Origin: Batillaria attramentaria
Lineage: Eukaryota > Mollusca > Gastropoda > Batillariidae
DNA length: 64,000 bases
Assembly (NCBI GenBank): GCA_018292915.2
Contig: JACVVK020000033.1
Span: 2,372,501 to 2,436,500, forward strand
Direction: 5' to 3'
The position numbers and the translations under genes were made by a program. This document shows positions 59,990-64,000 of this stretch, piece by piece. The notes below the pieces were generated by a model. The model saw only the letters and a program-made list of their open reading frames with translations, was not told the origin of the DNA and searched no databases. Each line of letters begins with the position of its first letter. Positions within the stretch are counted from its first letter, which is position 1.

Positions 59990-60051
<62 letters not shown>
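59990..60051. repeat. (CA)n
   Basis: Pure CA array of about 62 bp. Confidence 0.95.
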
Positions 60052-60053
<2 letters not shown>

Positions 60054-60191
60054 CACTGGACAGAATGTTAGCGAGCTTGTCCTTGACTTTGCATAGGTCT
60101 AGATTTTATGGTAACAATTGGTAGGCACCAGTAAGAAGAGGCATGGTGCACTGTGCACGAAGACGACACAAGTAAGAAGAGGCATGGTGCA

Positions 60192-60317
60192 CGGTCCTTC
60201 AAAAATGCAGCGCCGAAATTGTGGAACTCTCTCCTTGAGACAGTGAAGGAGGCAGTCAGCATTACCGCATTCCGGAAGCGCCTGAAGACTCATCTCTTCA
60301 GTGGCTCGCGCCAGTAA
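60192..60317 (+). pseudogene. LINE 3' end, C-terminal RT relic 2
   Basis: Reads RSFKNAAPKLWNSLLETV, then AFRKRLKTHLFSGSRQ and TAA, the same LINE C-terminal pattern. A tail ends in (ATC)n at about 60433-60467. A 22-bp segment with AGTAAGAAGAGGCATGGTGC is repeated just upstream (60130, 60171). Confidence 0.7.
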
Positions 60318-60432
60318 TCATCTACAGCCTTTTTTTTTTCACTTTTTTTTTTCACTATCTTTCCTTTCAAAACCTCTCCCTAAGCGCCGTGAGCACTCAG
60401 TTTGGGTGGAGTCGTGCGCTATATCAAGTCTC

Positions 60433-60467
<35 letters not shown>

Positions 60468-60724
60468 AGGCAGGAGTTGTAGCTTTGTACATGTACGCAT
60501 GAGCAACGTTAGGCACACAACATCCCTTCTACTAGTCACTGAAGCATATTCACATAATAATCCATTTTTTCCACAAAATTAATGTAATGTAAATTTATGC
60601 ACGCTATGTACTTTTCTACATCATATCGTTCCTTCAGCTTTTTTTTCCTGAACAGTGCAACGTGAGGTTGTCTTTTCTCCATTCTGCACCTATAAATAAA
60701 TTAGATTTGTTTTGCTTCTTGTCC

Positions 60725-61714
60725 TTAAAGGGTACGGCAAGTCAAGAGCACTATGGGGTTTAAATGACAGATATTGAGGTCCTAAGCTGTTAGACAGCAA
60801 AAGTTTTCGTGAACAAAGTACCATTTACTCAAAAATGCGCCGAAAACACCCTCTGCTTTCGGTTCCTGGGCTGCGCCATGTTGCCGCACTCTTTCGCGAA
60901 TGAGGCAGGAAAGGTGCTGACGGTGACGTCACACCCCCTCCACTGTCGGCAGTGCCTGCTTTGAGCGAGTTGTTCCAGAGTATTATTTTGTGTTCGAGAT
61001 GCCACAGTGCAAAGCGTTTGGTTGTTTCAGCAAACAAGGCACGTGTAAGAATGCAGATGGAAGCCACAAAAGCTTTTTTGAATTTCCGAATCTAAACAAA
61101 TCAAAGGAAAAACGGAGGTTGTGTGCGAAATGGTTGAAGCCTTGAAGAACGGCTCGCTTGCTCCGCTGAGTGCAGGAATACGCCTGGAACAATCGAGACC
61201 ACAGGACCAGGTTTGTGGAGATCTTACCCCGGATTGTTTCACTGGCGCTTTTGCGAACGATGTTGCTGCTTCACTTGTCAAACACGCATCTCCCACAACT
61301 GATTGCATTCGTTCTCATGATCGGCTCTTCCCCATCGTCCTCACTGTTTTGACCCCTTACTCAGCTCTTCCTCAGAATATTCTGGCTCGAAATTATAGGG
61401 ATAGTTCCCCAAATCTATTCTAGCTTTCAGGAAATTAGCAAAGTGTGTATACGAGCTAGAAATAGCACGCCTAAAACGTTCAGCAGGCACACCTGCACAC
61501 ACAGTGTCAGAATCTCGTCTGCTGCTGAGTGGACGTGTGACGTCACTGCTAGGATCAACATGGCAGCCCCCATGGCATCGCATTTCGGCTGCCGTTTGGT
61601 GTGAAATATGCTGAATGGTGTATTCATGTTCAAATCTTTTGGGCTGCAGCCGTCTAGGACATCACTGTCTATCCCCTAAACACAACATTGCACTTGACTT
61701 GCCTTTTCCTTTAA
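60725..61714 (+). mobile_element. Decayed THAP-domain DNA transposon, about 1 kb
   Basis: Imperfect 25-bp terminal inverted repeats (60725-60749 and 61690-61714) share TTAAAGG and GGCAAGTCAAG. A THAP zinc-finger relic lies inside, and TGACGTCAC occurs near both ends. THAP domains with TIRs suggest a P-element relative (inference). No clear target duplication was found, and most of a transposase is missing. Confidence 0.65.
60999..61423 (+). pseudogene. THAP-domain relic, frameshifted, zinc ligand lost
   Basis: The first frame (60999-61145, 48 aa) reads MPQCKAFGCFSKQGT, then FFEFPNLNKSKEKRRLCAKW, the C-x4-C start of a THAP domain. It stops early. The next frame carries on with EMVEALKNG and VCGDLTPDCFTGAF. 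A one-base loss near 61133 explains the shift. The expected C-x2-H is C-G-D-L, so the zinc-binding histidine is absent. Not functional as read. Confidence 0.7.
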
Positions 61715-63883
<2,169 letters not shown>

Positions 63884-64000
63884 TTATATGAGGTTCTGCG
63901 ACGTGAGGTTCTGTCTGAAGAACTTGGTCCTCACAGATCCTGACTTGACGTGAGCTGGCAGGCTGTTCCAACTCTTCAAAGCTCGTGGCCCAAAACGTTT
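63884..64000 (-). pseudogene. LINE 3' end, C-terminal RT relic 3, cut by the window edge
   Basis: On the minus strand: KRFGPRALKSWNSLPAHVKS, then FFRQNLTSQNLI and TAA. This is a typical end of a LINE reverse transcriptase; the rest lies beyond 64000. Confidence 0.65.

Noticed and set aside
61121..61423. 100-codon frame as an intact protein
   Set aside because: It is the second half of the frameshifted THAP relic inside a transposon.

Overview
The window looks like a piece of an intron-rich animal nuclear genome. Short exons sit in long introns with GT..AG borders, there are two conserved housekeeping genes, and microsatellites, tRNA-derived SINEs, LINE fragments and DNA-transposon relics are dense. 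A marine mollusc, perhaps a gastropod, is my best guess, but that is inference from repeat style and protein similarity. No bacterial feature, CRISPR array or rRNA is present.

Region 1 (about 2.4-22.3 kb, minus strand) is a complete gene for the peroxisomal half-size ABC transporter ABCD3/PMP70. I could place 27 coding exons whose phases join into a 660-residue protein, from a start exon at 22145-22257 to a stop at 3862-3864, with a poly(A) signal near 2482. Its introns hold an incomplete duplicate of the ABC-signature exon, a pair of inverted 301-bp MITEs around one exon, a transposon whose terminal repeat has grown into a minisatellite, a SINE with target-site duplications, a pogo-like element and a Mutator-like MITE. 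One exon junction, in the EAA-like motif, carries an apparent one-base surplus that a shifted acceptor would absorb.

Region 2 (23.2-33.5 kb, minus strand) is a complete 14-exon gene for the nucleolar SSU-processome protein UTP3/SAS10 (429 residues). It lies head-to-tail upstream of ABCD3, with about 0.95 kb between the ABCD3 start codon and the UTP3 poly(A) signal. Its second intron holds a full-length LINE in antisense (28781-32090) with perfect 12-bp target duplications. A second copy of the Mutator-like MITE sits 75 bp upstream of the start codon and has duplicated an ETS-type motif.

Region 3 (33.5-64 kb) is gene-poor. It holds long simple-sequence arrays, a 15-copy 88-bp satellite (49673-50992), two fold-back elements, SINEs, three LINE 3' ends and a decayed THAP-domain DNA transposon (60725-61714). 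Possible genic pieces are a terminal exon of unknown identity (43155-43260, minus), two phase-compatible exons resembling the cytoplasmic tail of a class A GPCR (58719-58799 and 53932-54200, minus), a polyglutamine-coding exon candidate (46007-46134, plus) and a promoter-like CRE/CCAAT/TATA cluster near 36.1-36.4 kb.

The two solid genes act in separate processes: PMP70 imports acyl-CoAs into peroxisomes and UTP3 serves 18S rRNA maturation. Nothing in the layout suggests joint function. The main interest of the window is how mobile elements have reshaped these genes.
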